A stretch of 64,000 nt of DNA from Phototrophicus methaneseepsis. GTDB lineage: Bacteria > Chloroflexota > Anaerolineae > Aggregatilineales > Phototrophicaceae. Both the position numbers and the translations under genes were made by a program. Positions 28,638 through 36,951 of this stretch are shown in pieces (position 1 is the first letter of the stretch; every line of letters starts with the position of its first letter). The stretch covers positions 1,612,001 through 1,676,000 of the forward strand of contig NZ_CP062983.1 in NCBI RefSeq assembly GCF_015500095.1, given 5' to 3'. The notes under the pieces are model-generated. The model searched no databases, was not told where the DNA came from, and was given only the letters and a program-made list of their open reading frames with translations.

Positions 28638-28710
28638 GATGTGTATTTCCTTCAAAGTTGATTAAATTTACCACTATAGCGGGCCAAAATTGAACAACAT
28701 AAAACCTACT

Positions 28711-28726
28711 GACACGGATCCGTGTC
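28711..28726. promoter_or_regulatory. Perfect 16-base palindrome upstream of GH51
   Basis: GACACGGATCCGTGTC is fully self-complementary and lies 74 bases upstream of the GH51 start. It may be an operator for an arabinose-responsive regulator. It could also form a short stem with a GATC loop followed by TTTT on the + strand, but no + strand gene ends there, which favours an operator. Confidence 0.55.
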
Positions 28727-28825
28727 TTTTTGCAGCAACTGTTTTAATGATCGTATAGAGCCTATGAGCGGTGGCCCTCAGGCAAAAACCTTGTGACCCT
28801 CTTAGTGGCTTAGCGTCAAAATGAT

Positions 28826-28842
28826 GGGGGCGCAAGGCCCCC
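28826..28842 (-). terminator. Hairpin after the permease genes
   Basis: GGGGGC and GCCCCC pair over a five-base loop just beyond the stop of the second permease; the minus strand then reads into TCATTTT. It probably ends or weakens the transporter transcript before GH51. Confidence 0.6.
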
Positions 28843-28851
28843 TTGTTGTCG

Positions 28852-29688
28852 TTAGCGACCGGCCAGGCCTGTCAGCATGACGCCCTGGATAATACGGCGT
28901 TGGAAGATGGCATAGACGATCAGAATCGGCACAGTAGACAGTACTGCACCTGCCAACACCATCGGACGATATTGCCCCGCATAGGAGGAGTTCAAAATCG
29001 TCAGGCCGACGGGCAGTGTGCGTGTTTCCAGACTGTTGGTCACAATGAGCGGCCAGAACAAGTCGTTGTAATGCCCAAGGAAGACGAAGATGCCCAGTGC
29101 TGTCAGCGCATTGGTGGAAAGGGGCAGGACCACATGCCGGAATCGGCCCCAATAGCCCGCGCCATCAAGCACGGCTGCTTCTTCCAGGTCATCTGGTATC
29201 TGCGAGAAGAACTGGCGTAGCAAGAAGACCCCGAACACATTGGCCGCCCCCGGCCATATCAATGCGTTAAAGGTATCGAGCCAGCCAAAATCTCGCATCA
29301 GTAAGTAGTTTGGTATGAGGGTCACCTGGGGTGGAATCATGATGGTGACCAATAGAATCGCAAATAAGATCTTATTGCCAGGGAACTTCAACCGGGCAAA
29401 GGCATAGGCTGCTGGCGCACAGATTAACAGCACGGCGGCTGTATAACCGGACGCTGCAAAAACACTATTCCTCAGCCACAGGTCCAAACGTAAGTCTTGT
29501 TGGCTGAGTACTGTGCCATAGCTGTCTAGGGTTGGGTCTGACGGAATAATCTGCGGTGGCCAGCGATTGACTTCCTGGTTTGTCATGAGCGACTGCGAGA
29601 ATGCGTATAGCAGCGGCAAAACCACAAACGCGCTCATCAAACCAAGGAATATATAAGTCCAAAAATTATCAAATCTGCTCTTTACCAT
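28852..29688 (-). CDS. Carbohydrate ABC transporter permease, MalG type
   Basis: This 278-aa inner-membrane protein has six hydrophobic segments and the EAA loop for ATPase contact (EEAAVLDGAGYWGRFRHVVLP, around residues 178-198). It is the second of two permeases of a CUT1 importer, starting 9 bases after the first. The complex has no ATPase gene in this cluster, so a shared MsmK/UgpC-type ATPase encoded elsewhere is expected. The neighbouring arabinan hydrolases suggest arabino-oligosaccharides as substrate. Confidence 0.92.
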   Translation of the reverse strand: MVKSRFDNFWTYIFLGLMSAFVVLPLLYAFSQSLMTNQEVNRWPPQIIPSDPTLDSYGTVLSQQDLRLDLWLRNSVFAASGYTAAVLLICAPAAYAFARLKFPGNKILFAILLVTIMIPPQVTLIPNYLLMRDFGWLDTFNALIWPGAANVFGVFLLRQFFSQIPDDLEEAAVLDGAGYWGRFRHVVLPLSTNALTALGIFVFLGHYNDLFWPLIVTNSLETRTLPVGLTILNSSYAGQYRPMVLAGAVLSTVPILIVYAIFQRRIIQGVMLTGLAGR

Positions 29689-29697
29689 GATTATTCC

Positions 29698-30618
29698 CTA
29701 ATACTCGACGTCGCGGCCAATGAACAAGAACTGACCGAGCGTAAACACGGCGATGATGCCAGCCAGTACGATAGCGACAGCGGAGCCATACCCCATGCGG
29801 AAGGCGCGCCACGCAATCTGATACAAGTAGAAGATGACGGTGTAGGATGAACGGCCTGGGCCACCGTTGGACATGATGAGCGGCTGACCATAGACCTGGA
29901 AGTGCGAGATAAACCCTGTCACGGTGACGAACAGCATTGTCGGGCGCAACAGCGGTAGCGTAATTCTTAAGAAGGATTGCCGGGCATTTGCACCGTCAAT
30001 TTTTGCAGCTTCATAAAGCGATTCTGGTATGCCTTGCAACCCCGCTATGAATATCAGCATCGGGAACCCGAAGGTCCACCAGATCGTTGTAAAGCTCAAG
30101 GCAGGTATGACGAGGTTTGGATCGCCTAGCCAGTTAATCGGACTGACACCGAAGAAGCTTAGAATGTAGTTGATGATGCCGAATTGTGAGTTCAGCAACC
30201 ACACCCAGATCAAACCAACAGCACCAACGGAAAGCAACTGTGGCATATAGAGCAAGACCCTGAAGAGTCCCTGCCCTTTAATCGGACGTGTGACAGCAAT
30301 TGCAGCAGCCAGACCGACGATCGTTGTGCCGACTACCGTCAGCAGTGCAAAGATAACTGTATTTTTGAGGGCTTCCCACCAGACAGCGTCGCTGAGTAAT
30401 TCCTGGTAGTTCGCTAAACCGACGTAGGGACGAGCCGGCCTCAGAATTTCCCATTGAAAGAAGCTCATCTGCACCGCAGAAGCAACAGCTCTGACAACGA
30501 AAACCGCAAAGAATATCAGAAAAGGTGCGAGGAAGAGATAAGCAGCAATAATTTCTCGGGTTTTTAGGTTAATACCTAGTCTGCCAGATTTTTCTGTCTT
30601 AACTTTTTGCACAGACAT
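29698..30618 (-). CDS. Carbohydrate ABC transporter permease, MalF type
   Basis: This 306-aa integral membrane protein has a cytoplasmic N-terminus, six or so membrane segments and the EAA loop ESLYEAAKIDGANARQSF near residue 218. It pairs with the MalG-type permease that follows after 9 bases. It starts about 206 bases after the solute-binding protein gene, with a stable hairpin in between. Confidence 0.92.
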   Translation of the reverse strand: MSVQKVKTEKSGRLGINLKTREIIAAYLFLAPFLIFFAVFVVRAVASAVQMSFFQWEILRPARPYVGLANYQELLSDAVWWEALKNTVIFALLTVVGTTIVGLAAAIAVTRPIKGQGLFRVLLYMPQLLSVGAVGLIWVWLLNSQFGIINYILSFFGVSPINWLGDPNLVIPALSFTTIWWTFGFPMLIFIAGLQGIPESLYEAAKIDGANARQSFLRITLPLLRPTMLFVTVTGFISHFQVYGQPLIMSNGGPGRSSYTVIFYLYQIAWRAFRMGYGSAVAIVLAGIIAVFTLGQFLFIGRDVEY

Positions 30619-30749
30619 AAAGTTATTCGCCTTCTTTTATACCAGCCTGACAATGCATTGTTGTAGAATCCTGACTCAATGCCAAACAACAGTTTTTATA
30701 GTTATCTGCCACGAAAAACGGGCTCTTGTATGAATTATTTTTGAGGTTC

Positions 30750-30773
30750 GGAGCAGGCCGATTGGCCTGCTCC
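30750..30773 (-). ncRNA. Intergenic mRNA hairpin between binding protein and permease genes
   Basis: GGAGCAGGCC and GGCCTGCTCC pair perfectly around a GATT loop. No T tract follows on the minus strand, so it looks like a 3' stabiliser or partial attenuator that allows more binding protein than permease. This is a structural element of the mRNA, not a separate RNA gene. Confidence 0.6.
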
Positions 30774-30824
30774 TGCTATAAGCTTTGTTAAGCCTAAGCT
30801 TGACTTCCCGACGTAACAACTGCC

Positions 30825-32189
30825 TTAGCAGCTGGTACGATCCAGAACCTGCTGCATACGGGCAGCGGCGTCGTCAAGAGCCTGCTGCGGGGTCTTCAGG
30901 TCGTTCAGAGCAGCATCCAGTTCAGGACCAATTGCGTCTTCCAGTTCCAGGATGACCTGGCACTGCGGCGACATGCGACCATATTCGGTGAAGGTCTGGC
31001 CGATAAGGATGTTGCTGGGATAGTTTTCAGGATCAAGCTGTTGCTGAGCGCTGAGGCGTGCCGGAACCTGGCCGGAGGCGGCCCACATAACCTGATTTTC
31101 GGTGACCCATTCAATCAGTGTACGGACGGCATCCAGTTTTTCGCCAGTGGTTGTGTTCGGGACCAGGAAGATGTGTGAACCGAACCATGAAACACGCTGG
31201 TCACCAATCGGGAGGACTGGCCACGGCTGTGAATTGATGTCTGTCTGGTCTTCAGCGAAGTTACGGAACCAGGTACCAGTCGGCAGGATGGAGATAGCAC
31301 CCGTGGAGAATGCCTGCCAGGTGTCGAAGCCAGCCGGAACTGGTGCAACATGATAGGTGTAGATCAGGTCATACATACGTTGCAGAGCTTCAACAGCTTC
31401 TGGTGAGTTAATCGTCGCTGTGGTCTTGTCTTCGCTGAGCAGATCGCCACCCATGCCCCACATGTACTGCAGGAATTGGACGTAAATCCATTCGCTCACG
31501 GTCGTGCCGTACTGAACGATATTTTCAGGATCGAAATCTTCCGAAGCGGCGTTGTTGCCATTGGCATCCAGCGTCAGCTGCTGCAGCATAGCAACAGTTT
31601 CTTCGTAATTTTCGGGGTAGGTGTTCGGGTCCAGGCCAGCAGCTTCGAAGTGGTCTACATTGACCCAGGCACCACGACCATGGTTGTCAAGTTCAACGCC
31701 GTAGACTGTACCGTTGTAGAAAGCACCATCGAAACCAGGTTGAGCGAAGTCGTCTGCCGGGATTGTGCCACCACCGGTGTCATACCAGCCAGAAAGGTCC
31801 GTCAGAACGCCGTAGCTGGCGAACTGCGGGACTTCATTCGCATGCACCAGGAACATGTCCGGGCCTTCGCCTGCGATGAAGGCAGTTTGCAGCTTGGTGT
31901 AAAGGGTTCCCCATTCCACGATTTCAGTCGTCACGCTGATTTCAGGATGCTCAGCAACGAAATCTGCCAGCATAGCATTCAGGGTCACACCGTCGGACCC
32001 AGTCAGGCCGTTCCAGAATGAAATTTCCAGGCCACCGCTACCGATTGATTCAACAGCCGGTGTTGCTGTGGGTAGGGTTTCCAGAGTTGCGGTCGGTTCT
32101 TCATCCTGTGCGGAGACGCTCATGAATGACATCATGCTCAGCATAACGAGCAGAATCATCGTCGAAACTAATGCGTTTCTTTTAGACAT
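30825..32189 (-). CDS. Extracellular solute-binding protein, family 1 (sugar ABC importer)
   Basis: This 454-aa protein has a Sec signal peptide with cleavage near MSVSAQ, then a Thr/Pro-rich linker (EEPTATLETLPTATPAVES) and a type-I SBP fold: ISFWNGLTGSDG at the start and GEGPDMFLVHANEV near residue 117. The linker style is common in Chloroflexota. No lipobox Cys is present, so retention at the cell surface is by another means or the signal anchor. Ribosome-binding site AGGAG follows a run of ten T on the minus strand. It is first in the importer operon; arabino-oligosaccharide binding is inferred. Confidence 0.92.
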   Translation of the reverse strand: MSKRNALVSTMILLVMLSMMSFMSVSAQDEEPTATLETLPTATPAVESIGSGGLEISFWNGLTGSDGVTLNAMLADFVAEHPEISVTTEIVEWGTLYTKLQTAFIAGEGPDMFLVHANEVPQFASYGVLTDLSGWYDTGGGTIPADDFAQPGFDGAFYNGTVYGVELDNHGRGAWVNVDHFEAAGLDPNTYPENYEETVAMLQQLTLDANGNNAASEDFDPENIVQYGTTVSEWIYVQFLQYMWGMGGDLLSEDKTTATINSPEAVEALQRMYDLIYTYHVAPVPAGFDTWQAFSTGAISILPTGTWFRNFAEDQTDINSQPWPVLPIGDQRVSWFGSHIFLVPNTTTGEKLDAVRTLIEWVTENQVMWAASGQVPARLSAQQQLDPENYPSNILIGQTFTEYGRMSPQCQVILELEDAIGPELDAALNDLKTPQQALDDAAARMQQVLDRTSC

Positions 32190-32894
32190 TTCAAACTCCT
32201 AAAAAAAAAATGTTGGAATACCGTGTTGATCTTAAGCAGTTTCTACAGTGGTACGTCATTCTTTTGTCGCTATACAGCCTCCTTCTGCTTTACAGGTGCA
32301 AAGCTAATGATGCTGATTTAAAAACATGCATGTTGGCTTGACCGCGCCATTGTGGCATTGGCTTCTGTCGTTATGACCTCACCGGGTAGTCCAGCTGATG
32401 CTGGCATACTTAGGTGCTGCATAACGACCAGATGACATGCATCGGGATGTACAAAGGTATGCTAGATAGGGTATGCATCGAGGGAATAAAAGAAGATTCC
32501 CCTGGCCGCTAAAGGGGCAGGGACTTGGAGAATTAACAAAGCATGCGCCAATATAATCAGAAAAAACTTTAATGGCCCACATGCTAAAATCTACCAAAAA
32601 CATCTTTCATTACCCACAAAAGTTCATAATTTCACTTATGCATACGAATGCACAGCACGTTACGAATATTAGAGCACAGGTAAATGGCGTTGTCAAGCAA
32701 ATTGCCTCAATTTTTGTTCAATATGCCTGATAGCAATGGATGGTTTTATGGATGGCGACACAGAACAGATTATTCGTGTATGATGTTAGTGTATAATGAT
32801 CGGCAAACTAAAAGTGAATCTTATTCTTAAGCAAGGTAACTTGTAACAAATCCATCTCCTTGTTACAGCCTACTTTAAACTAGATGGTGAGCTT
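32190..32894. promoter_or_regulatory. 700-base divergent control region between sugar importer and LacI gene
   Basis: No credible gene is seen. The hexamer ATGCAT occurs four times within 320 bases (32326, 32437, 32473, 32638), twice extended to ATGCATCG and once inside the palindrome AACATGCATGTT (32323-32334) and once in TGCAT-acga-ATGCA (32639-32652). Nearer the LacI gene are GTAAC/GTTAC elements. The region should contain both divergent promoters and operators. Confidence 0.6.
32842..32867. promoter_or_regulatory. Inverted repeat upstream of LacI gene
   Basis: TGTAACAA (32842-32849) and TTGTTACA (32860-32867) are perfect complements ten bases apart, with another GTAAC at 32836-32840. It lies 28 bases upstream of the start codon and could be an autoregulatory operator or a leader hairpin. 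Confidence 0.5.
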
Positions 32895-33947
32895 GTGGTC
32901 AGAAAGCCAAATATAAAAAATAAACGCCCGACCATGAATGATGTCGCTAAATTGGCTGGCGTTTCTCAACCGACTGTTTCCCGCGTGTTAAATAGCGATA
33001 GCATCTCTGTCCACATCAGCGACGAGACCAAAGAGCGTGTGATGGATGCCGTTAAAACACTCGGCTATCGCACCAACGTGATGGCGCGGGGGCTGCGCAC
33101 GCAGCGTTCTCAGTTGATCGCCATTATGATTGCGGATATCTCCAATGGTTTTTATCACCTCATCGTGCGGGCTGTACAGGATGTGGCGCGGGAGCACAAT
33201 TATGAAGTGCTCATCTCGAACAGTGATCATGTCTACGAAAATGAAAAGCATTTTTGTGAGGTCGTCTTAGATCGTGGGGTTGATGGCGTTATCATGGTGC
33301 CAATCCACCTCATCTCTTACGATGATCTGGACCCCTACCTCTCTCAGACGGACATCCCCTTTGTCGTCTTAGGCCAGCATGTCGACCACCCGGAAGTCGA
33401 TAAAATCTTCGTTGATGATGAAAAGGCCATCTATGAGGCGACCCTCTGGTTGATTCACAAAGGGGGACATCAAAATATTGGTTACGTCGGCGTGCCGGAT
33501 TTCCAGCCTGCGGGGCCACGGCGTTTTCGGGGGTATCGGCGCGCTTTGGAAGAATCCGGTTTGCCCTTCAACCCCGCCTGGTGTTATAGCGAAGGGGATT
33601 TTACCCGTGAGGGTGGTGCTAAAGCGATCAAGCGATTGCACGAGACGGGGACCATGCCAGAAGCGCTCATCGTCCTGAACGATTTAATGGCTATTGGGGC
33701 CATTTTAGCCTTGCAAGAATTGGGCTACAACGTGCCGGAAGATGTCGCCGTTATTGGCTTTGATGACATCCCGGAAGCGACAATCGTTCGCCCGAAGTTG
33801 ACGACAATCGCCCAAAACCCACGTGAAATTGGCACGAATCTGGCAAATGCCCTGTTCCAGCGCATTGAGCACCCCAGGACGACGCGCCGCAATATCGAAA
33901 GCTCTTATAAACTCATCGAGCGAGATTCAACCCGACGTAAAACCTAG
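32895..33947 (+). CDS. LacI-family transcriptional regulator
   Basis: This 350-aa repressor has the N-terminal helix-turn-helix MNDVAKLAGVSQPTVSRVLN followed by a hinge helix and a periplasmic-binding-protein-like sensor domain with the usual VIGFDDIPEATIVRPKLTTI near residue 285. The chosen start is GTG 32895; ATG 32934 immediately before the HTH is possible because no strong ribosome-binding site marks either. It is divergent from the arabinan importer and hydrolases and most likely controls them in response to an arabinose-containing sugar. Confidence 0.9.
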   Translation: MVRKPNIKNKRPTMNDVAKLAGVSQPTVSRVLNSDSISVHISDETKERVMDAVKTLGYRTNVMARGLRTQRSQLIAIMIADISNGFYHLIVRAVQDVAREHNYEVLISNSDHVYENEKHFCEVVLDRGVDGVIMVPIHLISYDDLDPYLSQTDIPFVVLGQHVDHPEVDKIFVDDEKAIYEATLWLIHKGGHQNIGYVGVPDFQPAGPRRFRGYRRALEESGLPFNPAWCYSEGDFTREGGAKAIKRLHETGTMPEALIVLNDLMAIGAILALQELGYNVPEDVAVIGFDDIPEATIVRPKLTTIAQNPREIGTNLANALFQRIEHPRTTRRNIESSYKLIERDSTRRKT

Positions 33948-33980
33948 TGGCTTGCATGTTGCGTGCACATAGCCCTGCGC

Positions 33981-34424
33981 TCAGGAATCGGCGAGCCCTT
34001 TTTTGGCAATGACCTTATCCGGGACGATGCGAATCAGCCATTCGCCATCGACCGCATTGCGTTTACCGTAAGCCTCAGCCAATTCTTCGCCCATATAACG
34101 CCGCGCAATCTGGGTTGCCCAGTGCAGCAGCTTCGCTTTGCCGGGTTCGTGTTCGATATTCGCCACACCTTCGACGATAACATACGCAAACGGCGGGCGT
34201 TCATCATCAACACATAGGGCGACACGTCCATTATTCGTCAGATTGGACGCTTTAACCGATTCATGCCACGTTGTGAAGATCACATCATCGCCGTCAAGAT
34301 CAAACCAGACGGGTGACACATGGGGCCGCCCATCATCCCGTACGCTTGCGATTTTACCTGTGCGCGCCTGACCCTCATTACCAAGCAAAAATTGGCGATA
34401 TTCTTCTGGCGTCATATCTTTCAT
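33981..34424 (-). CDS. PPOX-class F420-dependent or FMN-binding protein
   Basis: This 147-aa split-barrel protein resembles the pyridoxamine-phosphate-oxidase-like F420-dependent enzymes: GKIASVRDDGRPHVSPVWFDLDGDDVIFTT, followed by KASNLTNNGRVALCVDDE. AGGAG eight bases before ATG 34424 decides the start; the frame extends 18 codons further without support. Whether it uses F420, FMN or binds haem cannot be told. It faces the LacI gene tail to tail and stands alone. Confidence 0.85.
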   Translation of the reverse strand: MKDMTPEEYRQFLLGNEGQARTGKIASVRDDGRPHVSPVWFDLDGDDVIFTTWHESVKASNLTNNGRVALCVDDERPPFAYVIVEGVANIEHEPGKAKLLHWATQIARRYMGEELAEAYGKRNAVDGEWLIRIVPDKVIAKKGLADS

Positions 34425-34529
34425 AAACGCAGTCTCCTGAAAGTTTGCTGATTCAGCGTGCAGCATGTGAATAAGCATGTGAGTAAAGCTTGTGTTTATA
34501 CAGACAACTTTACTGTATGGTGCTGAAAA

Positions 34530-34550
34530 AGCGAGGGGATTGGCCTCGCT
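34530..34550 (-). terminator. Terminator of the 203-aa unknown gene
   Basis: AGCGAGG and CCTCGCT pair over seven bases; on the minus strand the stem runs into TTTTTC. It is 62 bases beyond the stop at 34612. Confidence 0.75.
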
Positions 34551-34611
34551 TCGAAGGTGTTATGACCGAATTTTAAAGTCGTACGTCTGATGTTGTATCC
34601 ACGTCACCTTA

Positions 34612-35223
34612 TTAAAAGCTTGCGGATTCTGTTACCAGCGGCTTGTGATACAACCACCAATATTCCTTTTCCCCATAGACGTTTTTGAGTTGGTTATCCC
34701 ATAGGAAAGGGGCTGGCTCCAAGATTTCTTCCAACTGCCCGTCGACATGCTCAATATCCGTGATGAGCTTTTCATCGCTTTCATTCATGCGTTGCATCTG
34801 CTGCACCAGCGCGTGGATGATGGTACGATGCGTCGTTTCAGGGCCATATTGAGATACAGCAGCCGCAGCGTCTTCATGGTAATCATTCAGGAAAGCCGCG
34901 ATGAGTGAGAGCCGCGAATGGGCTTCTTTGCGCATCTTCTGGGCATAATGTTCGTGCCACTCGCTGGCGACACGGTCATGCTCGTGGATAGCATTTGCCA
35001 GCCGCTCGCGTTGTTCCGGCGTGAGCTGATCAATTAAGCTGTTGATGCGGTGCAAACTGGCAAGCACACCGCCAACCGTCGTTGTCGGGCCGCCGGAATA
35101 AGTCATTGTCAGCCCAAGCATGGGCGTACTATAGACATCATCACTCCGCACGTGTGTTTCCAGGTCATTGACCATATCGATAAGATCATCAAGATCATCT
35201 GAAATGCGATAATTTGTGAGCAT
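34612..35223 (-). CDS. Helical protein of unknown function
   Basis: This 203-aa protein begins MLTNYRISDDLDDLIDMVND and is rich in helix-forming residues, with HEHDRVASEWHEHYAQKMRKEAHSR in the middle and ILEPAPFLWDNQLKNVYGEKEYWWLYHKPL at the end (each shown here only to locate regions). Several His, Glu and Asp residues could bind metal, but no family pattern is clear. AAAGGAG eight bases before ATG 35223 sets the start. It has its own terminator and sits among stress genes; function unknown. Confidence 0.7.
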   Translation of the reverse strand: MLTNYRISDDLDDLIDMVNDLETHVRSDDVYSTPMLGLTMTYSGGPTTTVGGVLASLHRINSLIDQLTPEQRERLANAIHEHDRVASEWHEHYAQKMRKEAHSRLSLIAAFLNDYHEDAAAAVSQYGPETTHRTIIHALVQQMQRMNESDEKLITDIEHVDGQLEEILEPAPFLWDNQLKNVYGEKEYWWLYHKPLVTESASF

Positions 35224-35287
35224 GTTACGAACTCCTTTGATTGCAAAATCCTCCTGAGCATGATCCATGCTCAATGGGGTTAAAGAC

Positions 35288-35316
35288 CCAAAAAAGCCGA
35301 TACATTGATCGGCTTC
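35288..35316 (-). terminator. Terminator of the DUF1328 gene
   Basis: AAGCCGAT and ATCGGCTT pair over six bases, followed by TTTTTT on the minus strand. A textbook intrinsic terminator, 26 bases after the small gene's stop. Confidence 0.85.
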
Positions 35317-35341
35317 CTTGATGTCTATCTATAGAGCTGTT

Positions 35342-35506
35342 TTAAGCGCGGCGGAATAGGGAGACCACGCCGCCAATGATTAGCAGGGCGATGAAAGCGA
35401 CAAACAGGAGTTGCGCACCATCAGCCAGGACGCCTGCTGTACCACCAAAACCAAATAGTGCTGCAACAATCGCCAGAACAAACAGAATCACTGCCCACCT
35501 AAACAT
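35342..35506 (-). CDS. Small membrane protein, DUF1328 (YtjA) family
   Basis: This 54-aa ORF is below usual ORF length cut-offs. It begins MFRWAVILFVLAIVAALFGF, continues GGTAGVLADGAQ and ends FIALLIIGGVVSLFRRA. Two hydrophobic helices separated by a Gly-rich turn, and the Ala/Gly pattern, match the DUF1328 membrane proteins found with stress genes in many bacteria. AAAGGAA lies seven bases before the ATG, and a strong terminator follows. The function of the family is unknown, though a role in envelope or osmotic stress is often suspected. Confidence 0.88.
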   Translation of the reverse strand: MFRWAVILFVLAIVAALFGFGGTAGVLADGAQLLFVAFIALLIIGGVVSLFRRA

Positions 35507-35828
35507 CGAATTGTTCCTTTCACTTTATCTTGTCACTTGTCGTTACCAAATCTTGAACATAGTATGCACCCCCGACCTGAGGAGAAAATGCACGGCTCGG
35601 TAAACGTCACGCAAGAACACATGAGTAGCCGTTAAATAGGCGAGCCACCATGGGGTTAATAGCAGGCCTAGGATGTGTGATCTATGAGTTCCTAGCCTGA
35701 GTAGGCTATTTATGCATGGGCCAGTAGATGTGGGCGCGACACAGGGATATAAAGGCAAAAGAGCCGGCAAAGCTGCCGACTCTTGTATCTAGCTATCTAT
35801 GATAACGAAGGTGAAGGTTTAGACTGCC
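35507..35828. other. Intergenic region between dps and the DUF1328 gene
   Basis: About 320 bases without a convincing gene. It holds the dps terminator at 35757-35784 and should hold the promoter of the DUF1328 gene near 35510-35580. No repeats or operator-like palindromes stand out. Confidence 0.5.
35757..35784 (-). terminator. Terminator of dps
   Basis: AAGAGTCGGCA and TGCCGGCTCTT on the minus strand pair with one mismatch around a short loop and run into TTTTGCC. It is 45 bases beyond the dps stop. Confidence 0.8.
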
Positions 35829-36347
35829 TTAGGAGAGCCCATCCGTCTGTAAGAACGAACGCAGCATCCAGGCCATTTCCTGATGAACCTGTAACTGCCC
35901 TGACAGGAAATCCGCTAGGCCCACATCTTCCAGTTCTTCTTCCGCTGTCTTGATGTCTTCCCGGAAGTAACGCACCAGGGATTCGTGATCCTGCACCAGA
36001 TTCGTCACCATATCATCCACACTCGGGATTTCACCCGGGTTTTCCTCCAGACGGGTCATATCCAGGAATTCCTGCATGGTGCCTGGTGAGAGTTTGCCAT
36101 AGGAACGCAGGCGTTCAGCTACTTCATCAATGAATTCTGCCAGAGCGGTATACTGCTCTTCAAACAGTTCATGCAATCCACGGAACTGATGTCCTGTTAC
36201 ATTCCAATGATATTTCCTTAGTTTCAGGCGCAGCGTGAATTCATCAGCCAGGGTCGTTTTGAGGATGTCTGCCACCTGATCGACTGTTTTTTCATCAAGC
36301 CCAAGGTCAGGCGTTATATGGAGTTTTGTTTTTGTTGCGGTTGCCAT
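35829..36347 (-). CDS. dps: Dps-family ferritin-like DNA-protection protein
   Basis: This 172-aa protein has the four-helix Dps fold. The inter-subunit ferroxidase site is visible as His47 in KYHWNVTG, His59 in GLHELFEEQY, Glu63 and the Asp/Glu pair in FIDEVAERLR. The Dps dodecamer stores iron using peroxide and protects DNA in stress. The C-terminal QVHQEMAWMLRSFL is typical of the long group found in Actinobacteria and Chloroflexota. Single-gene unit with its own terminator. Confidence 0.93.
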   Translation of the reverse strand: MATATKTKLHITPDLGLDEKTVDQVADILKTTLADEFTLRLKLRKYHWNVTGHQFRGLHELFEEQYTALAEFIDEVAERLRSYGKLSPGTMQEFLDMTRLEENPGEIPSVDDMVTNLVQDHESLVRYFREDIKTAEEELEDVGLADFLSGQLQVHQEMAWMLRSFLQTDGLS

Positions 36348-36532
36348 TCTTTACTCCTCCTGCATAAAACTGATACGAATGAATATGTCATCAGAGTAGC
36401 CTATGGCCGTGAACAGGGCCTGATATGCCTGTTGGCAGGGTGTTTGATTTATGCATATATGCTTATGCAGTATTTATGTGCAGTATTTATGTGGGGCAAA
36501 GTGGCGTTTTAGGGGAGCTAAGTGAATATAAA

Positions 36533-36557
36533 AAGTAGTGCCCAACGGGCACTACTT
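36533..36557 (-). terminator. Terminator of the PRC-barrel-like gene
   Basis: AAGTAGTGCCC and GGGCACTACTT pair perfectly over a three-base loop and are followed by TTTTAT on the minus strand, 26 bases after the stop. Confidence 0.85.
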
Positions 36558-36582
36558 CTGATAATCCAATTATAGGGGAAGG

Positions 36583-36951
36583 TTACCCGCCGATGAGTGC
36601 GTCGCTGTCGATGGACAGGTGAACGTGATCATCGTGAACATGGTCGACCGCATCCAGGGTGGCGTAGCGATTGCCCTTAAAGAGCCCTGTGTTGCCGATC
36701 TTCATGTAACCAAGGCGCAGCAGGTTCTGGCGCACTTCCTGTGGAATATCTGGCCCACCCACAATCGCGCGGGCGATATCATCAAAGAAGTTTGGCGTTT
36801 CATCCGGTGCTGTGGACGGTTCGTTTACTTCCACACCCGGATCCTGTAGGTCTTCATCCCCAAATTTGATGAATTCCACATTGCCGACACGGTTGCCATT
36901 GACATCAATAACAGTCATACCTTCAGTAATCTGTTCTTGTTGCTTTAACAT
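36583..36951 (-). CDS. PRC-barrel-like (DUF2171-type) stress protein
   Basis: This 122-aa protein opens with ITEGMTVIDVNGNRVGNVEFIKFGDED, the PRC-barrel-like pattern of DUF2171 proteins, and closes with NRYATLDAVDHVHDDHVHLSID. The middle (about 40-85) is acidic and helical. Such proteins occur next to dps, CsbD and YccF genes and are thought to be general stress proteins; molecular role unknown. It is transcribed alone. Confidence 0.75.
   Translation of the reverse strand: MLKQQEQITEGMTVIDVNGNRVGNVEFIKFGDEDLQDPGVEVNEPSTAPDETPNFFDDIARAIVGGPDIPQEVRQNLLRLGYMKIGNTGLFKGNRYATLDAVDHVHDDHVHLSIDSDALIGG

Noticed and set aside
28711-28730. Intrinsic terminator on the + strand
   Set aside because: A GATC-loop stem plus T run could be drawn, but no + strand gene ends there; an operator is more likely.
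32379-32603. 74-codon minus-strand frame in the importer control region
   Set aside because: No ribosome-binding site, Cys/Ser-rich unlikely composition; the region is better explained as control sequence.
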